Origin: Enterococcus sp. 9E7_DIV0242
Lineage (GTDB): Bacteria > Bacillota > Bacilli > Lactobacillales > Enterococcaceae
Direction: 5' to 3'
Assembly: GCF_002140975.2 (NCBI RefSeq)
Contig: NZ_CP147247.1
Location: 2,016,001-2,080,000 of the forward strand
Length of the DNA: 64,000 nt
Shown here: piece after piece, positions 1 through 7,541 of the stretch
How positions within the stretch are numbered: position 1 is the first letter of the stretch
How the letters are laid out: each line of letters opens with the position of its first letter
The notes under the pieces: model-generated
Told to the model about the DNA's origin: nothing
Databases searched by the model: none
What the model saw: only the letters and a program-made list of their open reading frames with translations
Translations under genes and position numbers: made by a program

Positions 1-723
1 GCCATCTAATGAGCTTGTGACCATATTGATTGCTTTGCTAGCAACCGCCATTAATCCCATTGCTGATACGATACTCATGACACCAGACTGTAATTTTGAT
101 GTACCTTGCGTAGCTGAAGAAAACTTTTGACTAATACTGTTCAGCGCATTAGTAGCTTTATTCCCCATAGAACTAAAAGAATTTCCTAGGCCATTTAATA
201 TAGCCTTACTGACATTCCCAGATACTTTAGAAATATTGTTAAATGCTTTTGTGATTCCAGACACTGTTGTTGTAGCTGCATTGGTCACTGCTGAAAATGC
301 TGTTCTGATTGGTGCTGGGATTCTTGCTGCTACACTTTGCATCACTCCTGAGATTCTTTGAAAAGAACTCGTTACTCCTGAAACTGCACTAGTCGCCATA
401 CTTCCTACACGTGAAAAAGCCGACTGAAACGGTTCGGGAATTCGTTGACCGATGCCTGCAATTACACGTTGAATCATTCCGCCAGCTCTAGTGAATGGCG
501 CAGTCATTGACTCAGGCAGTAAACTTAGAATACTTGGAATTGAAGAACGCAACTCGCTCATAATACTATTTACTCGCGAAGTCATTCCTTGCGTTCTATC
601 TGTCGCGATCTGCTGCACTCTAGTCATAGCAGCTTGTGTCTCACTCACTACATCCGCCATAGCTCTCGTGTATGCTGACATGTCAGCACCGATTACAGCA
701 TTAATTGCTCCTGATAAGCTCAT
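1..723 (-). CDS. Phage tail tape measure protein, N-terminal part (cut by window edge)
   Basis: The frame stays open for 241 codons from an ATG at 723 to the window edge, so the C-terminal part is missing. A strong ribosome site (AGGAGGTAAGGC) precedes the ATG, which lies 3 bp after the stop of the chaperone T frame. The peptide is rich in Ala, Ser, Thr, Met and Val and mostly helical, with quasi-repeats about 40 residues apart (RIPEPFQSAF then RIPAPIRTAF). This is typical of tape measure proteins, which set siphovirus tail length and act in DNA ejection. Position after the tail tube and chaperone genes supports the call. The repeats are seen; the function is inferred from composition and synteny. 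Confidence 0.85.
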   Translation of the reverse strand, partial: MSLSGAINAVIGADMSAYTRAMADVVSETQAAMTRVQQIATDRTQGMTSRVNSIMSELRSSIPSILSLLPESMTAPFTRAGGMIQRVIAGIGQRIPEPFQSAFSRVGSMATSAVSGVTSSFQRISGVMQSVAARIPAPIRTAFSAVTNAATTTVSGITKAFNNISKVSGNVSKAILNGLGNSFSSMGNKATNALNSISQKFSSATQGTSKLQSGVMSIVSAMGLMAVASKAINMVTSSLDG

Positions 724-726
724 GCC

Positions 727-993
727 TTACCTCCTTTTCTTGAAATACTCTAATGATTCTCGAATCCGATCAACTCGTTCTCGATCATAGGCCTTCTCCT
801 TAATGTTTCGAAATGCCTTTTTGATTCTATTTTCTTCCTTGTCTTTCTTAAAAACTTTAGAAACTTTTGGCTTTTTAGCATTCATGACATACCTAAGATT
901 AAATGCCAGTTCTACTAATTTTTCTCGATCATCAACTGATTTAAGCGATAAGCCTTCCAAAATTGCTTCGAGTTCCCACAAATAACAGTTCAT
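727..993 (-). CDS. Tail assembly chaperone, T-domain frame (probably made by -1 frameshift)
   Basis: The ATG at 993 has no ribosome site and gives only 88 residues. The same frame stays open upstream beyond 1172, and the stretch just before the ATG (RYGLTDIDKI) reads as real protein continuous with MNCYLWELEAIL. This matches the C-terminal T part of lambda-type G/GT chaperones, which wrap the tape measure protein during tail assembly and are made by -1 frameshifting from G. The C-terminus is strongly basic (many Lys and Arg). If the shift occurs at 1173-1179 the fused protein is about 259 residues. The frameshift is inferred from frame geometry and gene order. Confidence 0.7.
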   Translation of the reverse strand: MNCYLWELEAILEGLSLKSVDDREKLVELAFNLRYVMNAKKPKVSKVFKKDKEENRIKKAFRNIKEKAYDRERVDRIRESLEYFKKRR

Positions 994-1034
994 AATCTTA
1001 TCAATATCAGTTAAACCATATCGTGTACAGTCTA

Positions 1035-1505
1035 CTATGAGAGCTCTTTCTTCATTTTCTCGATCAGTTCCTTGACTGCTTCTGCTTGAGTCTTGCTCTC
1101 TGCGTCTTCTTTCTTGCTCAAGACTTCGGCCGCTTTTTCCATTTGTTCGATGTACTTCAATATTTTTTTCTTGAAAAAACCGGACACAAGCATCTCCTGC
1201 TTCATTTCTTCAAAAAGCATGTCATATCCTGCAGCCTCGTCACCAACACCATGCTCATCAGAATAATTCTCGATAGCCTCGAAGATATCATTCTCTGAGT
1301 ATTTGTCTTTTGCTGCCAGTTTGATAATATCAATAACTGCTTCATCATCTTGCTCTAGCATTTTACTGAAAAGGATCCCTGCACCATTATTCATAGAATT
1401 GCCTTTTTCATCTTTCGTACCCAGTTTTTTGTTGGCTCTAAAAAATAGAGAATAATTAAACTTTATTTCTAGTGGTTTGCTTTTAATATTGATTGAAAAT
1501 GTCAT
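1035..1505 (-). CDS. Tail assembly chaperone, G-like protein
   Basis: A 156-residue acidic, mostly helical protein in the slot between tail tube and tape measure genes, where Gram-positive siphoviruses encode the tail assembly chaperone. The start (MTFSINIKSKPLEIKFNYSL) and the helical Lys/Glu-rich end fit that family. A ribosome site (AGGAGGAAAACAG) precedes the ATG. It probably also yields a longer GT product by -1 frameshifting into the frame ending at 727. The family is recognised by synteny and general features, not by a catalytic motif. Confidence 0.75.
   Translation of the reverse strand: MTFSINIKSKPLEIKFNYSLFFRANKKLGTKDEKGNSMNNGAGILFSKMLEQDDEAVIDIIKLAAKDKYSENDIFEAIENYSDEHGVGDEAAGYDMLFEEMKQEMLVSGFFKKKILKYIEQMEKAAEVLSKKEDAESKTQAEAVKELIEKMKKELS
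1173..1179 (-). promoter_or_regulatory. Candidate -1 frameshift slippery site
   Basis: Read on the minus strand in the frame of the chaperone gene, codons GGT TTT TTC contain the heptamer T TTT TTC, a classical X XXY YYZ slippery site. It is followed at once by AAG AAA AAA. After a -1 slip the new frame is open from 1173 to the stop at 727. No downstream stimulatory structure was worked out. Less canonical sites nearer the G stop at 1035 cannot be excluded. Confidence 0.45.
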
Positions 1506-1544
1506 TCTGTTTTCCTCCTAAAAAATAAAGAAGACTAGCAGCTG

Positions 1545-2996
1545 CTAATCTTCTTCTACTAGTATTGTTATTTTTGCACTTATATAATCAATTGATAAGT
1601 TACTCGGAATCGTTTCATTAGATCCATTTGTTCTAACATTTAATATTACATAGCCATTATCCAATAGATATGTTTTAATATCTATTTCCCTACTAACAGT
1701 ATTTATTACATCACTAGTATGAGCGTAACCACCTTGCCAAGCCTTTGAATCCCACCACGCTAAAATGTACCTTACACCGGCAGCTCCTGAGCCAAAACCA
1801 CTTGAGGAAACTTCTAATTTCTTTGCTTGTTCTCTCAAAACGATTGTTTTTTCAGATAACGTTGTTGCCCCACGATCAATAAAATAGTTACGATCATATC
1901 TATCTATAGACTCAACAATATTAAGAAATGCAACTGCCTGCGTTGTTCTGCTAGCTGTAGTTGTTTGTAAATTTTCTGTTATGCCGTCAAGTTTATAAAT
2001 AGAATTGTATCCACTTTGAGTAAATTCATCTGATTCTATATCAGGTGGAGGTACCCATGACGAAACGATCCAACTTGCTTTATTTGGATTTTCTTCTACA
2101 CTTCCAACTATCTTGTCTTTAAAATCGGCCGTGATCGTCACTTCTTTATACGTGATCTCTTTTGTCGTGAACGTTACTTCGTCACTCTCTCCGATTTTGT
2201 TCACAACTTTTACAGTATACTCTGTGTTGCTATCCAATCCAGTAAACATGTAGCCAGAAGAAACATTTTCTATTTTTTCATAAACGTTTAGTTCTAACTC
2301 AAATTTTACATAATCAACGTTTAAAGCGCTCGGCGTTGTACTGTCTGCCGCTGGAGCGTATGCTAAAATACTGAAAATTCCATCTGCGTCTATTCTTGCG
2401 ACAAAGGCAGCGTTCGTGTAACTTCTCTTAACTTCTGCTACTGCTTGTGAATTAGTTATCTGTGAAGCTGTTGTATTTTCCCAGACATTCGTTAGCGTGT
2501 ACAATACTGCTGTTGTTAGCTTGTTCTCTGCAGCTCCTGAGCCAAAACCGTTCAGACTGTACTTAGCAGACATGACCTCATTTTTCACAATAGCTACTTT
2601 CTCAGCAACAGTTGTTGCACCTTCATCAGAAAAATAGTTGCTGTCGTAGCGTTCAATCATTTCTATGACATTGAAATAGTGAACAAACTGCAGTTGATTG
2701 TCAGCTATAGAGTTTGTTAAAGAACATATCTTTCCGTCTCCAAGTTCCTTTATACCATCATATCTTGTCTGAATAAATTCATACAAACTTGGAGAATCTG
2801 GAAGAAGTAAATTTTTAGATCCTATCATTTTTACAATATGCGGATTCTCCACAACACTTCCAGCAACCTTGTCTTTAAAGTCTGTTGCAAGCTTGACTTT
2901 TCTCTTTACTATTACATCCCCTTTGCTACCTGACCATTTCAGAATAGCGCTGTTTTTAGTAATATCTGAAACGGTCAAGTCTTGGGGTTTAACTGG
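1545..2996 (-). CDS. Frameshifted C-terminal extension of tail tube protein (Fn3 plus duplicated domain)
   Basis: This +1 frame overlaps the end of the tail tube gene. An in-frame ATG at 3062 lies inside the tube gene and lacks a ribosome site, so I take the segment to be translated by frameshift at 2992-2997. The sense part is 482 residues. It opens with a fibronectin III strand pattern (PQDLTVSDITKNSAILKW). A roughly 220-residue domain follows (from DFKDKVAGSV), then the Fn3 end (GLDSNTEYTVKVV), then a second copy of the same domain (from ADFKDKIVGSV) to the C-terminus. Shared markers include ERYDSNYF/DRYDRNYF, GATT and GFGSGAA. Such extensions decorate the tail tube and may bind cell-surface sugars; that role is inferred. 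Confidence 0.75.
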   Translation of the reverse strand, partial: PVKPQDLTVSDITKNSAILKWSGSKGDVIVKRKVKLATDFKDKVAGSVVENPHIVKMIGSKNLLLPDSPSLYEFIQTRYDGIKELGDGKICSLTNSIADNQLQFVHYFNVIEMIERYDSNYFSDEGATTVAEKVAIVKNEVMSAKYSLNGFGSGAAENKLTTAVLYTLTNVWENTTASQITNSQAVAEVKRSYTNAAFVARIDADGIFSILAYAPAADSTTPSALNVDYVKFELELNVYEKIENVSSGYMFTGLDSNTEYTVKVVNKIGESDEVTFTTKEITYKEVTITADFKDKIVGSVEENPNKASWIVSSWVPPPDIESDEFTQSGYNSIYKLDGITENLQTTTASRTTQAVAFLNIVESIDRYDRNYFIDRGATTLSEKTIVLREQAKKLEVSSSGFGSGAAGVRYILAWWDSKAWQGGYAHTSDVINTVSREIDIKTYLLDNGYVILNVRTNGSNETIPSNLSIDYISAKITILVEED

Positions 2997-3579
2997 GTGT
3001 AGATGGTTCAGTTTGAATACTGTCATAGTCCCCTGTTGTTTCACCAGGCCGTTGGTAATCATACATGTTCGAAATCATATCAATGTCTTCGTCAGACAGA
3101 GGAAATGTACCTTCTCTGAGAGTCCCAACAATGTTGAGTGTGTAGCTGGCTTCTACAAAATCATCACCATCACTAAGCTCTAGTTCATCGACAAGCCCAT
3201 AACCAAACTCTGCTGGATATGCCTTATGATCCCCTTCAACTTCCGCTTGACTTTCATCCACCTCAACGCGCCAAACCTTAACAGATTTTCCTTCTGTTTT
3301 AGATTTTTTGATAATATCAATCGATTCATCGCCAGGTACAAAATATTGTGTTAAATCAATATTTTGTTCATCTGTGGATTTCTGAATGATTCTTCCCATC
3401 TTTGTTTGTTCGTCAATTACATCGCCACCATATGTTGTTGTCCCCTCTGTTTGAAACGCAGGTAAAACAGCTGGGCTATTGATTGGTGCATCTACTGATT
3501 GCAAAAAATACCAAACTCTTTTGGCATTTAATGGTTTTCCGGTAGGTTTTGTAATCCCGTTATTAATTACATCTGCCAT
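2989..3579 (-). CDS. Major tail tube protein
   Basis: A 196-residue acidic protein with a strong ribosome site (AGGAGGAAAAAAC) before ATG. It lies after the tail completion gene and before the tail chaperones, the place of SPP1 gp17.1. The sequence fits Gram-positive siphovirus tail tube proteins: a start of the type MADVINNGITKP, a mention of a Trp-Tyr core (KRVWYFLQS), and a Gly/Asp-rich loop followed by an anti-parallel strand pattern. Hexameric rings of this protein build the tail tube. The zero-frame product ends in a Thr/Pro/Ser tail; a second product of about 677 residues is predicted through a +1 frameshift near the stop. Confidence 0.85.
   Translation of the reverse strand: MADVINNGITKPTGKPLNAKRVWYFLQSVDAPINSPAVLPAFQTEGTTTYGGDVIDEQTKMGRIIQKSTDEQNIDLTQYFVPGDESIDIIKKSKTEGKSVKVWRVEVDESQAEVEGDHKAYPAEFGYGLVDELELSDGDDFVEASYTLNIVGTLREGTFPLSDEDIDMISNMYDYQRPGETTGDYDSIQTEPSTPS
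2992..2997 (-). promoter_or_regulatory. Candidate +1 programmed frameshift site (CCC AGT TAA)
   Basis: Two codons before the tail tube stop the message reads ACA CCC AGT TAA. A proline tRNA on CCC can slip one base to the overlapping proline codon CCA, after which GTT AAA CCC continues the Fn3-bearing frame. SPP1 makes its long tail tube protein gp17.1* by a +1 shift that adds an Fn3 domain, and Listeria phage PSA is also reported to use +1 shifts near proline codons. The slip itself is inferred. Confidence 0.65.
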
Positions 3580-3590
3580 GTTTTTTCCTC

Positions 3591-3950
3591 CTAAATTACA
3601 TAATTTTTTAATTGAATAACTATGTGATAGACTTCTCTTCCAATCGAGTCATCTATCAATATTTCGCTGGTTACGGATTGCGGACGACCTAGGCAGGCCT
3701 TTACCTTGTAAAGCAAATCCTCTATACCTGTTCGGCCAGTCATCGGATGATAAACATCTATCTGAACATCTGTTAGTACAACAGCAGCACCGATTTTTGC
3801 GCTTTGACTATCATCATCACTATGACCACCAATAACGATAAAAGGCTCTGGATACGATTCGTCCGGCAATTTATATAGAATTGGAATCTCTAATTTTTTA
3901 AGCCCTGTTTCTAAGCTCTTTAAATATTCCGTCATTGGAGAATATTTCAT
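3591..3950 (-). CDS. Tail completion protein, SPP1 gp17-like
   Basis: A 119-residue protein in the position of SPP1 gp17 or HK97-type tail terminator proteins, directly before the tail tube gene. The sequence alternates strands and helices (ALYKL-like core, FIVIGGHSDDD, VQIDVYHP, YHIVIQLKNYVI), as in tail completion proteins that cap the tube and join it to the head. The start ATG at 3950 is preceded by AAGGGTGA. The assignment rests on gene order and size; no diagnostic residue is known to me. Confidence 0.65.
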   Translation of the reverse strand: MKYSPMTEYLKSLETGLKKLEIPILYKLPDESYPEPFIVIGGHSDDDSQSAKIGAAVVLTDVQIDVYHPMTGRTGIEDLLYKVKACLGRPQSVTSEILIDDSIGREVYHIVIQLKNYVI

Positions 3951-3960
3951 ATGATGTCTA

Positions 3961-4305
3961 TCACCCTTTCACAATTTTATTCAAGTTTTCGTACAAGCGA
4001 GGCCTTTCTTCATCTACGGCGGGACGTAAAAAAGGTTGAGCAACCATTTTTCGAGTTCCTTTTTCGAGATAAATTGAGTAGTGAGTCGGCGAAAGTATTT
4101 CTGCTTTGTACTTTTTGATTTTTCTGACTTGTATTCGTTGCTTTGTTGTTCCTGTGTCAACGGCTACTCGTAGTTTAGCGCCTCTTTCAATCCTAAAAGC
4201 CCCGCGCATTACTTCGGCATCCACTTCTGCTTGCACTTGCTTACTTTTAAACCGAACTTTTCTGATAAATTTATCAATACCAATCCAGCGAACCGATACA
4301 CTCAA
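3961..4305 (-). CDS. HK97 gp10-like head-tail joining protein
   Basis: A 114-residue basic protein with the HK97 gp10-like pattern: an N-terminal helix, a GAKLRVAVDTGTTKQRI segment, then YLEKGTRKMVAQPFLRPA near the C-terminus. These features are typical of the small head-tail protein at the SPP1 gp16.1 position. The start is TTG at 4305, overlapping the stop of the previous gene (TTGA), which indicates translational coupling. It acts in head-tail joining of the virion; the exact role is not known from sequence. Confidence 0.8.
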   Translation of the reverse strand: MSVSVRWIGIDKFIRKVRFKSKQVQAEVDAEVMRGAFRIERGAKLRVAVDTGTTKQRIQVRKIKKYKAEILSPTHYSIYLEKGTRKMVAQPFLRPAVDEERPRLYENLNKIVKG

Positions 4306-4583
4306 TTGACAATCACCACCGTAGAATTACGATGGTATTTTCTAGCAACAATTGAACGCTCTATTCCTTGATACTTTATCTTTGAAAAGTCCTCATATTT
4401 TCCTTGAATGTGCAGTTTAAAAGCTGATTGCTTGAATGAACCGAAAAATCCTATTTGTTCATTTTGAGTCAAGGTCCCTTGATAACAGCAAACCTTTTCT
4501 TCGACTCCACCGACCACATCCTCGCCAAGATACCCGTCTTTTTTCTTGTCACGTATAAGATAGCAACGTTCGTTATAATTCAT
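4302..4583 (-). CDS. Head closure (stopper) protein, SPP1 gp16-like
   Basis: A 93-residue protein with predicted beta-barrel character and three Cys residues, located between the connector adaptor and gp10-like genes. This is the place of SPP1 gp16, which closes the head after packaging. ATG at 4583 overlaps the upstream stop (ATGA) and the downstream start, so the three small genes are coupled. The call depends on synteny. Confidence 0.6.
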   Translation of the reverse strand: MNYNERCYLIRDKKKDGYLGEDVVGGVEEKVCCYQGTLTQNEQIGFFGSFKQSAFKLHIQGKYEDFSKIKYQGIERSIVARKYHRNSTVVIVN

Positions 4584-4933
4584 TCCAAAAACCTCGCTGT
4601 CCCTTTTCCTGCTACTTTTTTAGGTTTCGTATATTGGTCCAACAGGTCTTCATATTCGCTCAAATATGACGCTTCCCAAGAAATAGAACGCCCTTCTTCA
4701 CTATCAGAAGAGGCGCCCTCACTGTTTATCTTATTAAATCGTTTTATTGACACATCTCTGTGAACAAATTTCAGTTCTTCTGGTATATCTTTCACGGGTT
4801 CCGTTTCATTGAGTTTGGCAAACATGTTGATAACAGCGATGATCCGATCATTGCTATCCTCAACTATGAGTTGCAGTAATTTATCTTGTATTTCGTCAGT
4901 AATACCTAGGAATAGTTTTACTTGTTCAATCAT
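4580..4933 (-). CDS. Head-tail connector adaptor, gp6/gp15-like
   Basis: The ATG at 4933 gives 117 residues beginning MIEQVKLFLG and avoids overlap with the capsid gene, so I prefer it to an in-frame ATG at 4987. The N-terminal helical bundle (KLFLGITDEIQDKLLQLIVEDSNDRIIAVIN) is typical of gp6-like adaptors that attach under the portal. The C-terminal region is more polar. It directly follows the major capsid gene, as in SPP1 and HK97-like phages. Confidence 0.75.
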   Translation of the reverse strand: MIEQVKLFLGITDEIQDKLLQLIVEDSNDRIIAVINMFAKLNETEPVKDIPEELKFVHRDVSIKRFNKINSEGASSDSEEGRSISWEASYLSEYEDLLDQYTKPKKVAGKGTARFLE

Positions 4934-4934
4934 A

Positions 4935-5876
4935 TTAATCACCGCTTGGCGCTGGGACCTCTGCCACTTCAATTGTTGCTTCCACAACTCCTTCTGGAAT
5001 TTCAGGGAACAATACTAAAGCATTCATAAACAATGATTCAAATGTTGCGTTACGTAATGTGCGTCCTCGTGTAGCAGAAATCAATCCAGTTTCATCGACA
5101 AAATCCGCAAAGATATCACCTAGATCTGAAGTGTTCATATTTAGATAGGCTAATACAATATTATCCACAGCTGTTGAATAAACCATTCCTTCTGGGATGG
5201 CATTCAAAACGATAACATTTGCAGTGCCTAAGAAGTTTTTCAGCAACGTCATTCCGAAAACATTAGAAGCATCTGCTAACACCGTAGTATCGCCTAAGTA
5301 AGTAGCTACATCCATCGGATTTACAAATGATACAAATTGCTCACCGTCAAATTCTTCGAAAGTAGAAAGTTTTCCCCAAGACTGAGCCAAGGCTTTCTGT
5401 AATCCTACTGCAGTGATTTTTGTAGGAGCAGTTCCTAAGAAAGTGACGAACTTATCTTTAATTCCTCCTTGGATTTTTCGCAACAGTTTATTGTCAGCTT
5501 GATCAATTGCAAGAGAAGCTCCATAACGTGCAATTGCCTCTGCAGATACAGCACGACGCCATTTATTAAATGCTACTTGATAATCCTTGAGTTTCTTACG
5601 TGTTACTTTAGATAGCGGAATATCTTCTCCTTCACCGACTTCTCCACTCTTCAGCTTTGTGTCCCAGCCGTACATTTGGATTTTCATATCCTGAGATAAT
5701 TCAATTTTTCGAGTAACGCCGAGCAAGGTAAGTAACTCTTTAATTCCCGCCTCAAATCGGTTGACAAAATCAATCGATTTGATTTCTCCTAGATCATCCA
5801 ATTTTGTCAGATCTGTTTCAGCTGCAAACATTTGCAAGTTCATTTTCATAAAATTCTTTTTTGAAATATTTTTCAT
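4935..5876 (-). CDS. Major capsid protein
   Basis: A 313-residue protein with a strong ribosome site (AGGAGGAAAAACA). The start carries the MKMNLQMFAAE motif common to Gram-positive phage capsid and scaffold proteins. Later segments include DMKIQMYGWDTKLKSGEVGEGEDIPLS, a KWRRAVSAEAIARYG core, FVNPMDVATYLGD and a C-terminal GLISATRGRTL, all in the pattern of HK97-fold capsid proteins. It follows the scaffold gene. The last residues (VEVAEVPAPSGD-like) form a flexible acidic tail. Confident by motif and gene order. Confidence 0.85.
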   Translation of the reverse strand: MKNISKKNFMKMNLQMFAAETDLTKLDDLGEIKSIDFVNRFEAGIKELLTLLGVTRKIELSQDMKIQMYGWDTKLKSGEVGEGEDIPLSKVTRKKLKDYQVAFNKWRRAVSAEAIARYGASLAIDQADNKLLRKIQGGIKDKFVTFLGTAPTKITAVGLQKALAQSWGKLSTFEEFDGEQFVSFVNPMDVATYLGDTTVLADASNVFGMTLLKNFLGTANVIVLNAIPEGMVYSTAVDNIVLAYLNMNTSDLGDIFADFVDETGLISATRGRTLRNATFESLFMNALVLFPEIPEGVVEATIEVAEVPAPSGD

Positions 5877-5887
5877 TGTTTTTCCTC

Positions 5888-6520
5888 CTAAAATAGATTT
5901 CGATTTTCAGCAATTAATTTTTGACGTTCTGAGCTGTCTTTTACAGCCATAATTTCCGCTTTAGTCATTCCTGAGCTAGATGAAGCAATTCTTGGAGTTG
6001 ACTGTTTTAACCGCTCGTCGACTTTTTTCTCTACAGCTGCATCAAATGTTTTCTTTACAGCTGCAATATTTGTTTTAATTTGTTCCGCGTCGTCGGTCAG
6101 TACCATATCGCAAAAATCTACAGGAACACCACTTTTTTCAAGCTGAGTGATTGTTTCAATTCGAAGTTCTCCTAATCGTAAAGCAGCCTCTCTTTTTTCA
6201 ATGTCTGCTAATCGACTTTTCTCTTCTTCTTTTTCGCGCTCATCTTTTGAAAGTTTTGCCAATCTTGCCGCCTCATTCTTAGCAGTTTCGATTCGTTGCT
6301 CTTGATCCTTTTCCCACTTTGCCTTTTCGGCAGACATCATTTTTGCTACATCATCACGAGAAAATGTTTTACCCGTATTTTCATTTTTATCCTGCTCATT
6401 ATTCTCCGTTTTAGAATCTTTAGTAGATTGTGATTCCTGTGAGCTAGTCGACTGTCCCTCACTTCCGGTATCTGCTGAAAAGAACTGTAAATGCATTGGT
6501 AAAAATAATTTTCGTTTCAT
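5888..6520 (-). CDS. Phage scaffold protein, DUF4355-like
   Basis: The ATG at 6520 with ribosome site CGGAGGTCAAAC gives 210 residues. A longer in-frame start at 6640 would add an unlikely leader. The N-terminus carries the MHLQFFSADTGS motif. A Ser/Thr/Glu-rich linker follows, then a long charged coiled coil (AEKAKWEKDQEQRIETAKNEA), and a C-terminal basic, short helix region (KDSSERQKLIAENRNLF). That layout is typical of capsid scaffold proteins. The gene lies just before the major capsid gene. Confidence 0.85.
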   Translation of the reverse strand: MKRKLFLPMHLQFFSADTGSEGQSTSSQESQSTKDSKTENNEQDKNENTGKTFSRDDVAKMMSAEKAKWEKDQEQRIETAKNEAARLAKLSKDEREKEEEKSRLADIEKREAALRLGELRIETITQLEKSGVPVDFCDMVLTDDAEQIKTNIAAVKKTFDAAVEKKVDERLKQSTPRIASSSSGMTKAEIMAVKDSSERQKLIAENRNLF

Positions 6521-6647
6521 GTTTGACCTCCGTTTTACGTCCATTAGACGATACTCGTTTAACGCCCGGCGGCTAGACAGCTTTTTCTTTAGCGTCTTTA
6601 GCAGTAAAAAGACAATATAAAAAGCACTGACTGAGGCCAATGCTGAT

Positions 6648-7541
6648 TTATTCTAATACTGGTAAAATTGCACTGCGGCAATTTGGATGCATAGGTGGGG
6701 CATTTAACCCTGGCTCATAATCGTCTAACAAGAAAACCTTTTTGTTAAACTCTTTGCAAATTTCACTGGTTCGACTATCAATGTGTGCTGAAAACTGGTA
6801 ACTTGTAAGCCCCATTTCTTTATATCGTTTTGCAGCTGTGCTATTAGCCACCTGAGTAGCTTCTGTACGCGCTAACGTCTCAGCTTGAACTCTTAACACG
6901 TTGAACTTCTTTCTTAGTTCTCTGGCAATCTCAATGGGACTTAGCCCTTTCATGAAAGCATCGATCATAAGTTTTCTTATTTCATCAGTAAGCCGATCTG
7001 TATTTCCCCAAATCAATGATGAGAAATTATTTCCATTCCAATTCGTGTTTAAAATGGTTTTGATTGCCTCGGCGTCTAAGGTGCTAGGTGAGTTACCATA
7101 AACGATTTTTTTGTAAACATACTTGACTACATTTTTTAGATACTCCCAAAACGACTGCTGTAATCTACCGTTCATCAAAAGCAGCTGATATTCTACACTA
7201 GCCAACAGTGCTTCGAGTCTTGTCGCTTGAGCTCCAGAGTATTGTTCATTGAGCCTGTCGAGGGCTTGCTGATTGTTTTCAAGCGATTCTCTATATCTGT
7301 TAGCATTTTGAACATAGTCGCTTAAATCTTCTTTCCTGAGCTTCTTCATAGCATCTGCAAGCGACATATTATTATCTTTTGCATACTGTTGATAAAAGGA
7401 GAAAATTTCTTTCTGGATCTCTTTAGCGTATTGGCTGTATATATCCTGCAATTGATAAAAAAAGTCCATATCTGTTTGATCTAGATGCGAAAAGATATTA
7501 TCTAAGCGATCTGACCAATATTTTGAATTACTCTTCACCAT
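6648..7541 (-). CDS. Minor head protein, SPP1 gp7 / Mu F-like
   Basis: A 297-residue protein with an N-terminal helical half and a C-terminal Mu-F/SPP1 gp7 domain (residues about 180-295). Diagnostic segments are LARTEATQVANSTAAKRY, FSAHIDSRTSEICKEFNKK and APPMHPNCRSAILPV. Such proteins bind the portal and enter the procapsid, and help DNA delivery. The start overlaps the end of the portal gene by 14 bp, a sign of coupling. Confidence 0.9.
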   Translation of the reverse strand: MVKSNSKYWSDRLDNIFSHLDQTDMDFFYQLQDIYSQYAKEIQKEIFSFYQQYAKDNNMSLADAMKKLRKEDLSDYVQNANRYRESLENNQQALDRLNEQYSGAQATRLEALLASVEYQLLLMNGRLQQSFWEYLKNVVKYVYKKIVYGNSPSTLDAEAIKTILNTNWNGNNFSSLIWGNTDRLTDEIRKLMIDAFMKGLSPIEIARELRKKFNVLRVQAETLARTEATQVANSTAAKRYKEMGLTSYQFSAHIDSRTSEICKEFNKKVFLLDDYEPGLNAPPMHPNCRSAILPVLE

